64,000 bases of DNA, from contig NZ_BAZG01000002.1 of assembly GCF_000964525.1 (NCBI RefSeq), forward strand, positions 1-64,000, read 5' to 3'. The notes under the pieces are model-generated. The model was not told the DNA's origin and did not search any database. It was given only the letters and a program-made list of their open reading frames with translations. This document shows positions 7,290-15,458 of the stretch, piece after piece (position 1 is the stretch's first letter; every line of letters begins with the position of its first letter). This DNA is from Anaeromyxobacter sp. PSR-1 (GTDB taxonomy: Bacteria; Myxococcota; Myxococcia; Myxococcales; Anaeromyxobacteraceae). The position numbers and the translations under genes were made by a program.

Positions 7290-7982
7290 ATGGACCACGC
7301 GCTCGAGGTCGCGGACCTCACGATCACGTTCGGGGCCGCGCCGGTGATCCAGGCGCTCAGCTTCAGCGTGGCGCGAGGAAGCACGCTCGCCATCATCGGA
7401 CCGAACGGTTCCGGGAAGACCCTTCTCTTCCGCGCGCTCATCGGCGCCGTCCGCCATGGCGGTACGGTGCGCTGGGCGGCCGGCACGCGCATCGGGTACG
7501 TGCCGCAGAAGCTCGACGTTCAGCGTGACCTGCCCGTGACCGGCAAGGACCTCCTCGTCGCCAAGGCAGCGGTCGCGCGGAGCAGTGACGTCGAGACGGA
7601 TCGCGCGCTCGAGCTGGTCGACCTTCCAGCCGCTACCGCTCGGCGTCCCATCGGAACCTTGTCCGGCGGTCAGTTCCAGCGGCTCCTGCTCGCCGCCGCG
7701 CTCATCGGAAGGCCGAGCGTTCTCCTCTTCGATGAGCCCACCGCAGGCATCGACGAGCCGGGGCAGGAGCAGCTCTACGAGATGATCCACCGGGTGCAGC
7801 GAGCCCACGCGCTCACGCTGCTGCTCATCTCTCACGAGCTCAGCGTCGTGTACCGTCACGCGACGAACGTGCTCTGTCTGTCACGGGGACGTCGCTGCTT
7901 CGGGCCGCCGACGGAGGTCCTCACCCCGGCCGCCATCCAGGAGTGCTACGGCGCACCCCTCAGGTATCACCGCCATGACTGA
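7290..7982 (+). CDS. Zn/Mn-type ABC transporter ATP-binding protein
   Basis: A 230-aa ATPase of the ZnuC/MntA (ABC3-type) metal transporter group. It shows the Walker A (GPNGSGKT, residues 34-41), the Q-loop (GYVPQKLD), the signature LSGGQ, Walker B (VLLFDEPTAGID) and the switch histidine in LLISHELSVV. It energises the permease encoded next, which overlaps by 8 bases. There is no periplasmic binding-protein gene in this operon, so substrate and direction are uncertain. Divalent metal uptake is typical of the family. Confidence 0.85.
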   Translation: MDHALEVADLTITFGAAPVIQALSFSVARGSTLAIIGPNGSGKTLLFRALIGAVRHGGTVRWAAGTRIGYVPQKLDVQRDLPVTGKDLLVAKAAVARSSDVETDRALELVDLPAATARRPIGTLSGGQFQRLLLAAALIGRPSVLLFDEPTAGIDEPGQEQLYEMIHRVQRAHALTLLLISHELSVVYRHATNVLCLSRGRRCFGPPTEVLTPAAIQECYGAPLRYHRHD

Positions 7983-8742
7983 TCAGCTCATGGCGGTCCT
8001 GCTCTCCGCCGCGATGGCGATCGCCGCGGGGCTCGTCGGCTGCTTCGTCGTGATCCGGCGGATGTCGCTTGCCTCCGATGCGCTCTCCCATGTGGCGCTC
8101 CCGGGGATCGGTGTCGCCCTGGCGTTCGACCTGCACCCGATGGTGGGCGCCGGAGCGGCGCTCGTCCTTGGCGCGCTTCTGGTCTGGGGGATGGAACGGC
8201 GGACCGGCATCTCGACGGAGACGATCATCGGCGTCGTCTTTTCGCTGGCGCTCGCCGTCGGCACCCTCCTCGCGACCGGCGAGGAGCTCGTCGATGCACT
8301 GCTGGGCTCGCCCGGGAAGCTGGGCGGGTGGGAGGTGGGGGCCGGGATCCTCGGTGCGGCGGCCGTCGCGGCCTTCGTCCTCGTCGCGCGCCACCGCCTC
8401 GTCCTCTCCCTCGTTTCGGCGGACGTGGCACGCACCGCAGGAGTCGGGGTGGCTCGCGTGGAGCTGCTCTTCCTGCTGGGATTCGCGCTCACCGTGGCGT
8501 TCGGGCTGCGCTACCTCGGCGTTCTCCTCATGGGTTCTCTCGTGATCATCCCGGCGGCCACGGCGAAGCACCTGGCACGCAGCCTCGGGGAGATGCTGAC
8601 CATCTCGGTGACGGTCGCCGTGCTCTCCACGCTGGCGGGCGAGATCATCGCGGATCGCCTGGGGTACCCGTCCGGTCCGGTGATCATCATCGTCGCCGGG
8701 GGTCTGTTCCTCCTGAGCCTGCCGCTGCGTCGCATCCGGTGA
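7975..8742 (+). CDS. Zn/Mn-type ABC transporter permease
   Basis: A 255-aa integral membrane protein of the ZnuB/MntB (ABC-3) family with about seven to eight hydrophobic segments. Family features include CFVVIRRMSLASDALSHVALPG near the N-terminus, where the first cytoplasmic loop meets the ATPase, and GSLVIIPAATAKHLARS. The ATG overlaps the end of the ATPase gene. It closes the operon that starts with arsR at 3984. A metal permease without its binding protein at the end of an arsenic/Fe-S-like operon is unusual. Confidence 0.83.
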   Translation: MTDQLMAVLLSAAMAIAAGLVGCFVVIRRMSLASDALSHVALPGIGVALAFDLHPMVGAGAALVLGALLVWGMERRTGISTETIIGVVFSLALAVGTLLATGEELVDALLGSPGKLGGWEVGAGILGAAAVAAFVLVARHRLVLSLVSADVARTAGVGVARVELLFLLGFALTVAFGLRYLGVLLMGSLVIIPAATAKHLARSLGEMLTISVTVAVLSTLAGEIIADRLGYPSGPVIIIVAGGLFLLSLPLRRIR

Positions 8743-8841
8743 CGTGCTTCGGTTTCGCCGCACTACACCTCATTGGTTGATCCACGGTTCGTCGCCAAGC
8801 CCGCCGCGACTGCGGATCTCCCGCCACGCCGGCAGAGTGCC

Positions 8842-9573
8842 TCACCCGCCGCTCACCACCGACCACAGCTTGTAGAGCGTCACCGCGACGATGAGGACGG
8901 CGAACATCCGCTTCAGCGCCGCGCCCGCGAGGTAGCGGCTCGTCAGGCGCGCGCCGACGAAGGCCCCGATGGCGCCCGCCACGAGCAAGGGGACGGCGAG
9001 CGCCGCATCCCATCGAGCCGTGTGGATGTGCGGAAGGAGCGCCGAGAACGAGGGCGGCGCCACCGCGACCGCGTTCACGGCGGCCGCCTGCTTCGGTGCC
9101 GTCCCCGTGAGGATGAGCGTCGGGAGCAGCAAGAAGCCGGGGCCGACGCCCAGGAACCCGCTGAGAACCGAGATGGGAACGGCGAGCGCGAGCGCGAGCC
9201 GCGGCCTCGGCGAGGGCGCAGGCCCCTCGGGCGAGGGTCGGAACAGGCGAAAGGCGAGCCACGCCACCGAGACGAAGTAGAGTACCCACACGGCGCGCGG
9301 ATCGACGCGCTGGGCGACGATCGCTCCGAGCGGAGCCGTCACGGTCGTTACCACGGCGAGCGGAAGCGCCGCTCGCCAGTCGACGAGCTTGCTCCTGGCG
9401 AAGCCGATCGCGGACGCCGCCGCCGTCAGGCCGTTCAGCGCGAGCGACAGCGGCTGGACCTGGTGGACGACGTCCGGCAGGAAGATCCCCAGGAACGGCA
9501 CGGCGGCGAAGGCAACTCCCAGGCCGAGCATGCCCGAGAGCACCGAGAGGACGAAAAGCCCGGCGACGAGCAT
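8842..9573 (-). CDS. TauE/SafE family membrane permease
   Basis: A 243-aa membrane protein with about seven hydrophobic segments and the two-repeat layout of TauE/SafE (DUF81) anion exporters. Each half starts with a glycine-rich helix (LSGMLGLGVAFAAVPFLG and LSGFLGVGPGFLLLPTLI). Family members export sulfite or other sulfur anions; the substrate here is unknown. It lies 48 bases after the extended arsD on the same strand, so the two probably form an operon. Convergent to the ABC operon, with only about 100 bases between. Confidence 0.82.
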   Translation of the reverse strand: MLVAGLFVLSVLSGMLGLGVAFAAVPFLGIFLPDVVHQVQPLSLALNGLTAAASAIGFARSKLVDWRAALPLAVVTTVTAPLGAIVAQRVDPRAVWVLYFVSVAWLAFRLFRPSPEGPAPSPRPRLALALAVPISVLSGFLGVGPGFLLLPTLILTGTAPKQAAAVNAVAVAPPSFSALLPHIHTARWDAALAVPLLVAGAIGAFVGARLTSRYLAGAALKRMFAVLIVAVTLYKLWSVVSGG

Positions 9574-9621
9574 CTCCGCACCCTCCGCACCGTCGCTCTG
9601 TCTGCGCCGAGCGGCGCGTGC

Positions 9622-10292
9622 CTAACCGCAGCAACCCGATCCCGGCGAGCACGATGTCGACGCGACCAGCGCCCCCACGACGGCGTGCTTCGTCGGCTCG
9701 CCGGTGAATCGGCCAAGGATCCTGGCGAGGGGCGCGAGGAAGATCACGACCGACCCCCCGCCGGCGCCTGTGTCCCGACGTCCTCCAGGATCGCGCGTGC
9801 GCCCGCGTCTCCCTCACCAAACTCGACGATGACGCTCGGGGGAAGGGCCGCGCTCGCCTGGAACTCGCGCGCACCCCGGACGGCGGTCGAGGTCTCGCCT
9901 CCGCTCCCGGGGATGGCGACGAGGAGCAGCTTCCCTTCCGAGAGCGCGGCGCGGCACTCCTCGAGCTTGCTCGTCTTTCCCGACACCGCGTTCTCGAGCG
10001 GAACGGCCGCCCAGCGAGCGAGCTGCGCCCGCGTCGGATAGCTGCCGGTGTGCACGACTCGGCCGTTCACGGCCGCGGCCGGGAGCGTGCCATCGGACAG
10101 GATCTTCATGACCGCCGCGTTCTGCGCGAACGCGTCGGGTCGCTGCGAGAGCGTGAACCGCTCGACCTTGACGCGCTGGCGCCTCAGCCAGTCGAGATCG
10201 GCCGCGAAACGGGCGAGGTTCGGCTCGACGCTCGGGCCGCAGACCCCCGTCGAGCAGCACATCGGTGGATCGAAGACCTCCATCGCCACCAT
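9622..10292 (-). pseudogene. arsD: extended ArsD with frameshift in a G-run
   Basis: Second copy of the extended ArsD (compare 381-1067). The ArsD domain is intact (PPMCCSTGVCG, start ATG 10292 after AAAGGA). The C-terminal extension continues in frame to a run of six Gs near 9757-9762 and then stops at 9744. In the next frame the extension resumes at once (VVIFLAPLARILGRFTG) and finishes with SCSPGSGCCG and a stop at 9622, matching the paralogue. One missing base explains it: mutation, slippage-based expression or a sequencing error. The truncated product would keep a working ArsD domain. Confidence 0.75.
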
Positions 10293-10352
10293 GGTCCGAG
10301 TTCCTTTCGTCTCGCGCTCCAGAGCTCGCCGCGAGCCTCGGCCTGTAAGGCG

Positions 10353-10396
10353 TATCGTTGGATTTCGATTATACGGTCCGCCGCGCGGCGTCAAGC
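10353..10396 (-). promoter_or_regulatory. arsD: arsD promoter with ArsR operator, copy 2
   Basis: On the minus strand a perfect TATAAT (10368-10373) lies 15 bases from TTGACG (10389-10394). The 17-bp motif TATCGTTGGATTTCGAT (10353-10369) overlaps the -10 and the start point. A wider inverted repeat, CGTAT...ATACG (10351-10375), encloses it. Repression of the extended arsD-tauE operon by an ArsR is inferred. Confidence 0.55.
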
Positions 10397-10474
10397 GTCT
10401 CCCTGCCCGCCAGCGCGAGACGCCGCCGCGTCCGTTCGCCGCGCCTCGGCAGGGCTGGGCGGGGGCGAAGCCGC

Positions 10475-10514
10475 TTGACGCGCTCGCCGCTTCGCTTTAT
10501 CGTCATTCATCGAT
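10475..10514 (+). promoter_or_regulatory. arsA: arsA promoter with ArsR operator, copy 3
   Basis: TTGACG (10475-10480), 17 bases, TATCGT (10498-10503). The 17-bp motif TATCGTCATTCATCGAT starts exactly at the -10 (10498-10514) and forms the inverted repeat TATCG-N8-CGATA. It drives arsA, divergent from the arsD promoter about 100 bases away. Confidence 0.6.
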
Positions 10515-10582
10515 ACGCAATCCGCTGCCGGCCAACAACGGCATCGCGCGCACCACCCGAACCTGCCGTCGAGGAGAACATC

Positions 10583-12376
10583 GTGAAGAGACTGACCTCT
10601 ACCCCCACGCGCTACTTCTTCTTCACCGGGAAGGGAGGCGTCGGGAAGACCTCCACCGCGTGCGCCGTCTCGATCGCGCTCGCGGACCGCGGGGCGCGCG
10701 TGCTGCTCGTGAGCACCGACCCCGCGTCGAACCTCGACGAGGTCCTGCAGGTCCAGCTCGGCTCGGACCCGCGGCCGGTGCCCGGCGTGGAGCGGCTGCT
10801 GGCCGCGAACATCGACCCGGAGGCCGCCGCCGCCGCGTACCGCGAGAAGATGGTCGGTCCGTACCGCGCGCTGCTGCCCGCGGCCGCGGTCACGAGCATG
10901 GAGGAGCAGCTCTCCGGATCCTGCACCATGGAGATCGCCGCGTTCGACGAGTTCTCGCGGCTGCTCGGCGATCCCGCGGCGACCGCGGGCTTCGACCACG
11001 TGGTGTTCGACACGGCCCCCACGGGCCACACGCTCCGGCTGCTCTCGCTGCCGAAAGCGTGGAGCGGGTTCCTCGAGGACAACACGTCGGGGACGTCGTG
11101 CCTCGGCCCGCTCGCCGGCCTCCAGGCGCAGCGCGAGCTGTACGAGCGTACGCTCCGCACCCTCTCGGATCCCGAGCGGACGACCCTCGTCCTGGTGAGC
11201 CGGCCGGAGGTCACCGCCCTTCGGGAGGCGGAGCGCACGAGCGGGGAGCTGCGCGCGCTCGCGGTCACGAACCAGCACCTCGTCTTGAACGGGCTCTTCC
11301 GCGCCGCGTCGCCCGCGGACGCGACCGCGGTCGCCTTCGAGCGCCGGGCGACCCGCGCCCTCGAGTCCTTCCCCGCCGCGCTCGTGGATCTTCCACGCAG
11401 CGAGGTGTCCCTGAGCGCCGAGCCGCTCATCGGCGCCGCTGCCCTCAGGCGCCTCGCCGACGGTCGCCCCGCCCCTCGGACCACGGCCGCTGCGTCGCGC
11501 GCTCACGAGCTGCCGCCGCCTCTCGCCACGCTCGTCCGCGATCTCGCCGGCGCCAGGCGCGGGGTCGTGATGACGATGGGCAAGGGTGGAGTCGGGAAGA
11601 CGACGATCGCCGCCGCGATCGCCGTGGAGCTCGCGCACCGCGGTCACCACGTCCACCTGACGACGACCGATCCCGCGGCCCACGTCTCGTGGACGCTCGG
11701 ATCGCCGCCCCCCAACCTGAAGGTGAGCCGCATCGATCCGGTGGCGGAGACGCGCGCCTACACCGAGGAGGTCATGCGGACCGCGGGCGCGAACCTCGAC
11801 GCGCAGGGGAAAGCCCTCCTCGAGGAGGACCTCCGGTCCCCCTGCACCGAGGAGATCGCCGTCTTTCGCGCCTTCGCGAGCGCGGTCGCGGAGGGGGAAA
11901 ACGGCTTCGTCGTGCTCGACACCGCGCCGACAGGGCACACCATCCTGCTCCTCGACGCCGCCGAGGCGTACCACCGCGAGGTCCTGCGCCAGGCCACCGC
12001 GATGCCCGAGTCCGTGAAGAAGCTCCTCCCCCGCCTCCGCGATCCGGGGTTCACCCGCGTGCTGATCGTGACGCTCGCAGAGGCGACCCCCGTCCACGAG
12101 GCAGCGGCGCTCCAGGCCGACCTGCGCCGGGCCGAGATCGCGCCATTCGCCTGGGTCGTGAACCAGTCGCTCGCCCCGGTCGAGACGGCGGATCCCGTGC
12201 TCGGTGCGCGCCGCGAGAGCGAGCTCGCCTTCATCGAGGAGATCCGCGACCGGCACGCGACGCGGACGGTCCTCGTGCCCTGGATGCCCGAGGCCCCCTC
12301 CGGCGTGGAAGGCCTCCGAACCCTGACCGCCAGCGCCGGGACCGTGGAAGCCCCTCGCTCGGGAGGCATCGCATGA
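10583..12376 (+). CDS. arsA: ArsA arsenite-stimulated efflux ATPase
   Basis: A 597-aa two-domain ATPase. Each half has a deviant Walker A (GKGGVGKT at residues 16-23 and about 333-340) and the DTAPTGHT signature. Cysteines at 114 (SGSCTMEIAAFDEF), 173 (TSCLGPLAGL) and about 420 (RSPCTEEIAVF) match the three As(III)-binding cysteines of E. coli ArsA (113, 172, 422). In the family it takes As(III) from ArsD and drives an ArsB or Acr3 pump. The GTG start at 10583 follows GAGGAGAA. No pump is adjacent; acr3 is at 13855. Closely similar to the copy at 17811. Confidence 0.93.
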   Translation: MKRLTSTPTRYFFFTGKGGVGKTSTACAVSIALADRGARVLLVSTDPASNLDEVLQVQLGSDPRPVPGVERLLAANIDPEAAAAAYREKMVGPYRALLPAAAVTSMEEQLSGSCTMEIAAFDEFSRLLGDPAATAGFDHVVFDTAPTGHTLRLLSLPKAWSGFLEDNTSGTSCLGPLAGLQAQRELYERTLRTLSDPERTTLVLVSRPEVTALREAERTSGELRALAVTNQHLVLNGLFRAASPADATAVAFERRATRALESFPAALVDLPRSEVSLSAEPLIGAAALRRLADGRPAPRTTAAASRAHELPPPLATLVRDLAGARRGVVMTMGKGGVGKTTIAAAIAVELAHRGHHVHLTTTDPAAHVSWTLGSPPPNLKVSRIDPVAETRAYTEEVMRTAGANLDAQGKALLEEDLRSPCTEEIAVFRAFASAVAEGENGFVVLDTAPTGHTILLLDAAEAYHREVLRQATAMPESVKKLLPRLRDPGFTRVLIVTLAEATPVHEAAALQADLRRAEIAPFAWVVNQSLAPVETADPVLGARRESELAFIEEIRDRHATRTVLVPWMPEAPSGVEGLRTLTASAGTVEAPRSGGIA

Positions 12377-12429
12377 CGGACCCGGTGTTCCAGACGTTCT
12401 CGTTCCTCGTTCGCTACCTCGCGCTCTGA
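12373..12429 (+). CDS. 18-aa ORF coupled to arsA
   Basis: Eighteen-residue ORF (MTDPVFQTFSFLVRYLAL) whose ATG overlaps the arsA stop by ATGA. It is hydrophobic towards the C-terminus, like one short amphipathic or membrane helix. It may be a small pump-associated peptide or the surviving start of a lost gene. Confidence 0.35.
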   Translation: MTDPVFQTFSFLVRYLAL

Positions 12430-12491
12430 AATCGTGGCGATGGCCGCCGGCCTGGCCTGAGCACTCCTCGTTCTGAACCAAAGGAGCCCAT

Positions 12492-13355
12492 ATGTTCTCG
12501 ACTGTCCTCATCCCGACCGATCTCTCGCCCGCCTCCGACAGTGTGGCCGAGTGCGCCGGCAGCCTCGTCCCCCTGGGCATGAAGTCCATCGTCCTGCTCC
12601 ATGCGCTCGGCCTGCGGCACCTCGAGGACATGGCTCCCGCGCTCGAGGCCGACGCCCGGCCCAAGCTCGACGCGCAGGCGCGCTCGCTGCGGCGAACCGG
12701 CCTTCCCGTCGAGGTCGTCGTCGCACCAGGAGTCGCCCCCCAGGAGATCGACCGCGTTGCGCGGGAGCGCCACGCGTCGCTCGTGCTCCTCGGGTCGCAG
12801 GGGGCGAGCCTCGCGAGCGAGCTCCGCGTCGGCTCCGTGACGCTGGAGACGCTGCATCGCTCGAAGGTTCCGGTCCTCGTCGCACGAGTCACGTGCCAAC
12901 CTTCCGATGAAGGTGCCACCACGTGCCGGGCGCTCGCGAGCCGCATCCTACATCCGACCGACTTTTCTGACGCCGCCGAGCGTGCATTCGCTTACGTACG
13001 TGCCCTCGTGAAGGGTGGGGCCAGGAGCGTCTCACTGATCCACGTTCAGGACAGACGACGGCCGCACGGACACTCCCAGGACAAGCTCGCGGACTTCGAT
13101 CGGATCGACCGAGACAGGCTGGGGCGGCTCGCAGACGAGCTACGGACGACCGCCGACGTGAGCATGGACCTCGCGTACGGCTCTCCCATCCAGGAGATCC
13201 TCCGCTGCGCGGCGAAGATGCCTGATTCCCTCATCGTGATGGGGACGCAAGGACGCGGCTTCATCCCCGAGGTGCTCCTCGGCTCGGTCAGCCACGCCGT
13301 CGCGCGCCAAGCGAACGCGCCCGTTCTGCTCATCCCGGCGCACCGAGGCGCCTAG
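12492..13355 (+). CDS. tandem UspA universal stress protein
   Basis: A 287-aa protein of two UspA domains. Both begin with the family strand (FSTVLIPTDLSPAS; SRILHPTDFSDAAE). The second ends with the ATP-binding consensus (VMGTQGRGFIPEVLLGSVSHAV); the first has a weaker one (LLGSQGASLASELRVGSV). It is cytoplasmic and probably binds ATP or a nucleotide under stress. The ATG at 12492 follows AAGGAG. It follows arsA by 115 bases and may share its promoter. Confidence 0.87.
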   Translation: MFSTVLIPTDLSPASDSVAECAGSLVPLGMKSIVLLHALGLRHLEDMAPALEADARPKLDAQARSLRRTGLPVEVVVAPGVAPQEIDRVARERHASLVLLGSQGASLASELRVGSVTLETLHRSKVPVLVARVTCQPSDEGATTCRALASRILHPTDFSDAAERAFAYVRALVKGGARSVSLIHVQDRRRPHGHSQDKLADFDRIDRDRLGRLADELRTTADVSMDLAYGSPIQEILRCAAKMPDSLIVMGTQGRGFIPEVLLGSVSHAVARQANAPVLLIPAHRGA

Positions 13356-13433
13356 ATATGGCCTGAGGCGCGGCCCCGTGAGTAGTGCCATCGGAAGCCG
13401 ACGAACCGCTCAGCCGTGACGCAGCCGATCGAC

Positions 13434-13470
13434 TTGACGAAGCGGCGCGCATCATCGTATTCACACGATA
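13434..13470 (+). promoter_or_regulatory. arsR: arsR-acr3 promoter with ArsR operator, copy 4
   Basis: TTGACG (13434-13439) with TATTCA (13458-13463) 18 bases on. The 17-bp operator motif lies inverted at 13454-13470 (ATCGTATTCACACGATA), covering the -10 and ending on the A of the arsR ATG. A transcript from here would be leaderless or nearly so. Confidence 0.55.
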
Positions 13471-13828
13471 TGAAAGCCCTTCCGATCCCCGACTCCTCTG
13501 ACCCGCGCTGCGCGCCCGAGGAAGGGAAGCCGAGGTAGACCTGCGTCCCGTCGAAGGCCAAGGCGCCGACGCCGAGCTCGCCATCCTCGCGAAGGCCGTC
13601 GGCCACCCCGCCCGCGTCCAGATCCTGCGGCTCCTCGTCCGCCGCACGTCCTGCATTTGCAGCGACATCGTGGAGCAGCTGCCGCTCGCCCAGTCGACGG
13701 TGTCGCAGCACCTCAAGGTGTTGAAGGAGGCGGGCCTCATCCGTGGCGACGTCGACGGGCCGCGCGTCTGCTACTGCGTCGAGCCGAGGGCGCTCCGTCG
13801 GCTGAAGTCGCTCGTCGGCGGTCTCTAG
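13470..13828 (+). pseudogene. arsR: ArsR repressor, apparent frameshift near N-terminus
   Basis: An ArsR-family winged-helix repressor begins in one frame ([15 protein letters not shown] 13470). It continues in another from about 13503 (VDLRPVEGQ, then [20 protein letters not shown]). The DNA-binding and sensor parts are complete: [17 protein letters not shown] with a CxC motif, [15 protein letters not shown], and CYC near the end. The second frame has no ATG or GTG start after its upstream TGA, so one base has been lost or gained, or a start is unconventional. The stop (13828) is 26 bases before acr3, and the operator overlaps its ATG. A one-base sequencing error would restore a normal gene. 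Confidence 0.7.
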
Positions 13829-13854
13829 CAACTCGCATTGAGGAGTACACAGAA

Positions 13855-14991
13855 ATGACCAATCTTCTCGCTCCACCCGCCACGGGGATCACCCGGCGGC
13901 TTTCGTTCCTGGACCGTTACCTCACGCTCTGGATCTTCCTGGCGATGGGCGCCGGCGTGGCACTCGGATTCATCGTCCCCGGTGTCGTCCCTCTGCTCGA
14001 CCGGATGAGCGTGGGCACGACGTCCATCCCCATCGCCGCCGGGCTCATCCTCATGATGTACCCGCCTCTCGCCAAGGTCCGGTACGAGGAGTTGGGGCAG
14101 GTCTTTCGCAACCGCAAGGTGCTCCTGCTCTCGCTCGTGCAGAACTGGATCGTCGGCCCGCTCCTCATGTTCGGGCTCGCGATCGTGTTCCTCAGGGACA
14201 AGCCCGAGTACATGGTCGGACTCATCCTGATCGGCCTCTCCCGCTGCATCGCGATGGTCATCGTGTGGAACGACCTCGCGAAGGGCGACACGGAGTACTG
14301 CGCCGGCCTCGTCGCGTTCAACTCGATCTTCCAGGTGCTCTTCTTCTCGCTCTACGCCTGGATCTTCATCACCGTGCTTCCCGGCTGGCTGGGGCTGGAG
14401 AGCACCGAGGTCCACATCACCATCGGCGAGATCGCGCAGAGCGTCTTCATCTACCTCGGCGTCCCGTTCATCGCGGGCATGCTGACGCGTTTCATGCTGC
14501 GCCGCGCGAAGGGCGACCACTGGTACCGGACGGTCTTCATCCCCCGGATCTCGCCCATCACGCTGGTCGCCCTCCTCTTCACGATCGTCGTGATGTTCTC
14601 CCTGAAGGGCGAGCAGATCGTGAAGCTGCCCTTCGACGTCGTGCGGATCGCCGTCCCGCTCCTCGTCTACTTCGTGGCGATGTTCCTCATCTCCTTCTTC
14701 ATGAGCAGGAAGGTCGGGGCGAGCTATCCGCAGTCCGCGACGCTCTCGTTCACCTCGGCCTCGAACAACTTCGAGCTCGCCATCGCCGTCGCCGTCGCGA
14801 CGTTCGGGATCCACCACGGCGCGGCGTTCGCCGCCGTCATCGGACCGCTCGTCGAGGTGCCGGTCCTCATCGGCCTCGTGAACGTCGCGCTGTGGCTCAG
14901 GCGGCGCTTCTTCCCGGCGGACTCGCTCGGCACCACCACCGTCCTCGCCGGCGCCCGGGAGACGACTGCAGGCGCGGAGGGCGCGCCGTGA
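13855..14991 (+). CDS. acr3: Acr3 arsenite efflux permease
   Basis: A 378-aa membrane protein with about ten transmembrane segments, of the Acr3 (ArsB, bile-acid:Na symporter superfamily) arsenite exporters. The conserved segment [19 protein letters not shown] holds the essential cysteine. [14 protein letters not shown] and the late [16 protein letters not shown] motif with its conserved glutamate are also present. It expels As(III), alone or energised by ArsA. The ATG at 13855 follows GAGGAG. It is followed directly by arsC (GTGA overlap). Confidence 0.93.
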   Translation: MTNLLAPPATGITRRLSFLDRYLTLWIFLAMGAGVALGFIVPGVVPLLDRMSVGTTSIPIAAGLILMMYPPLAKVRYEELGQVFRNRKVLLLSLVQNWIVGPLLMFGLAIVFLRDKPEYMVGLILIGLSRCIAMVIVWNDLAKGDTEYCAGLVAFNSIFQVLFFSLYAWIFITVLPGWLGLESTEVHITIGEIAQSVFIYLGVPFIAGMLTRFMLRRAKGDHWYRTVFIPRISPITLVALLFTIVVMFSLKGEQIVKLPFDVVRIAVPLLVYFVAMFLISFFMSRKVGASYPQSATLSFTSASNNFELAIAVAVATFGIHHGAAFAAVIGPLVEVPVLIGLVNVALWLRRRFFPADSLGTTTVLAGARETTAGAEGAP

Positions 14992-15458
14992 CCGCGGAGC
15001 CCTGGTTCCCCGAAGCGGAGGAGTTCCGGCGCCGCGCCCCCCGCCACCTCCTCTTCCTGTGCGTGGCGAACTCGGCCCGCAGCCAGATGGCGGAAGGGAT
15101 CGCGCGGGCGCTCGCGCCCACGGGCGTCACCATCTCCTCCGCAGGGTCGAGGCCCTCGCGCGTGAACCCGCTCGCGATCCGGGCGCTCGACGAGATCGGG
15201 ATCGACATCCGCGGCCAACGCTCGAAGAGCGTGGACGACATCCCGCCGGCGGGGGTGGAGGCGGTCGTCACGCTCTGCGCCGAGGAGGTGTGCCCGGTGT
15301 TCCTGGGGAAGGCCCACCGCGTCCACTGGGGCCTGTCGGATCCGGCCGGCGCCGGGGCTGACGAGGAAGCGCAGCTCCAGGCTTTTCGCGACGTCCGTGA
15401 CGAGCTTCGCCGCCGCCTCGCCGTCGTCTTCGGCGGCTCAACCCGCAAAGGAGAGTAG
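14988..15458 (+). CDS. arsC: ArsC arsenate reductase, LMW phosphatase type
   Basis: A 156-aa arsenate reductase of the low-molecular-weight tyrosine phosphatase fold, usually coupled to thioredoxin. The P-loop is [14 protein letters not shown], a CX5R active site. Resolving cysteines lie in [11 protein letters not shown], and the acidic loop HWGLSDPAG supplies the general acid. It reduces As(V) to As(III) for export by the adjacent Acr3. The GTG start overlaps the acr3 stop (GTGA). The next gene starts right after its stop. The thioredoxin genes at 16139 and 16393 could be its electron donors. Confidence 0.92.
   Translation: MTAEPWFPEAEEFRRRAPRHLLFLCVANSARSQMAEGIARALAPTGVTISSAGSRPSRVNPLAIRALDEIGIDIRGQRSKSVDDIPPAGVEAVVTLCAEEVCPVFLGKAHRVHWGLSDPAGAGADEEAQLQAFRDVRDELRRRLAVVFGGSTRKGE

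Noticed and set aside
6228-7859. Minus-strand open frame across the flavoprotein, SufT-like and ABC genes
   Set aside because: All three plus-strand genes carry family motifs; the antisense frame is a composition effect.
10391-12946. Very long minus-strand open frame opposite arsA and the stress-protein gene
   Set aside because: It is the antisense of two clearly identified genes, and its composition (Arg, Gly, Ala rich, no motifs) is that of a GC-driven shadow.
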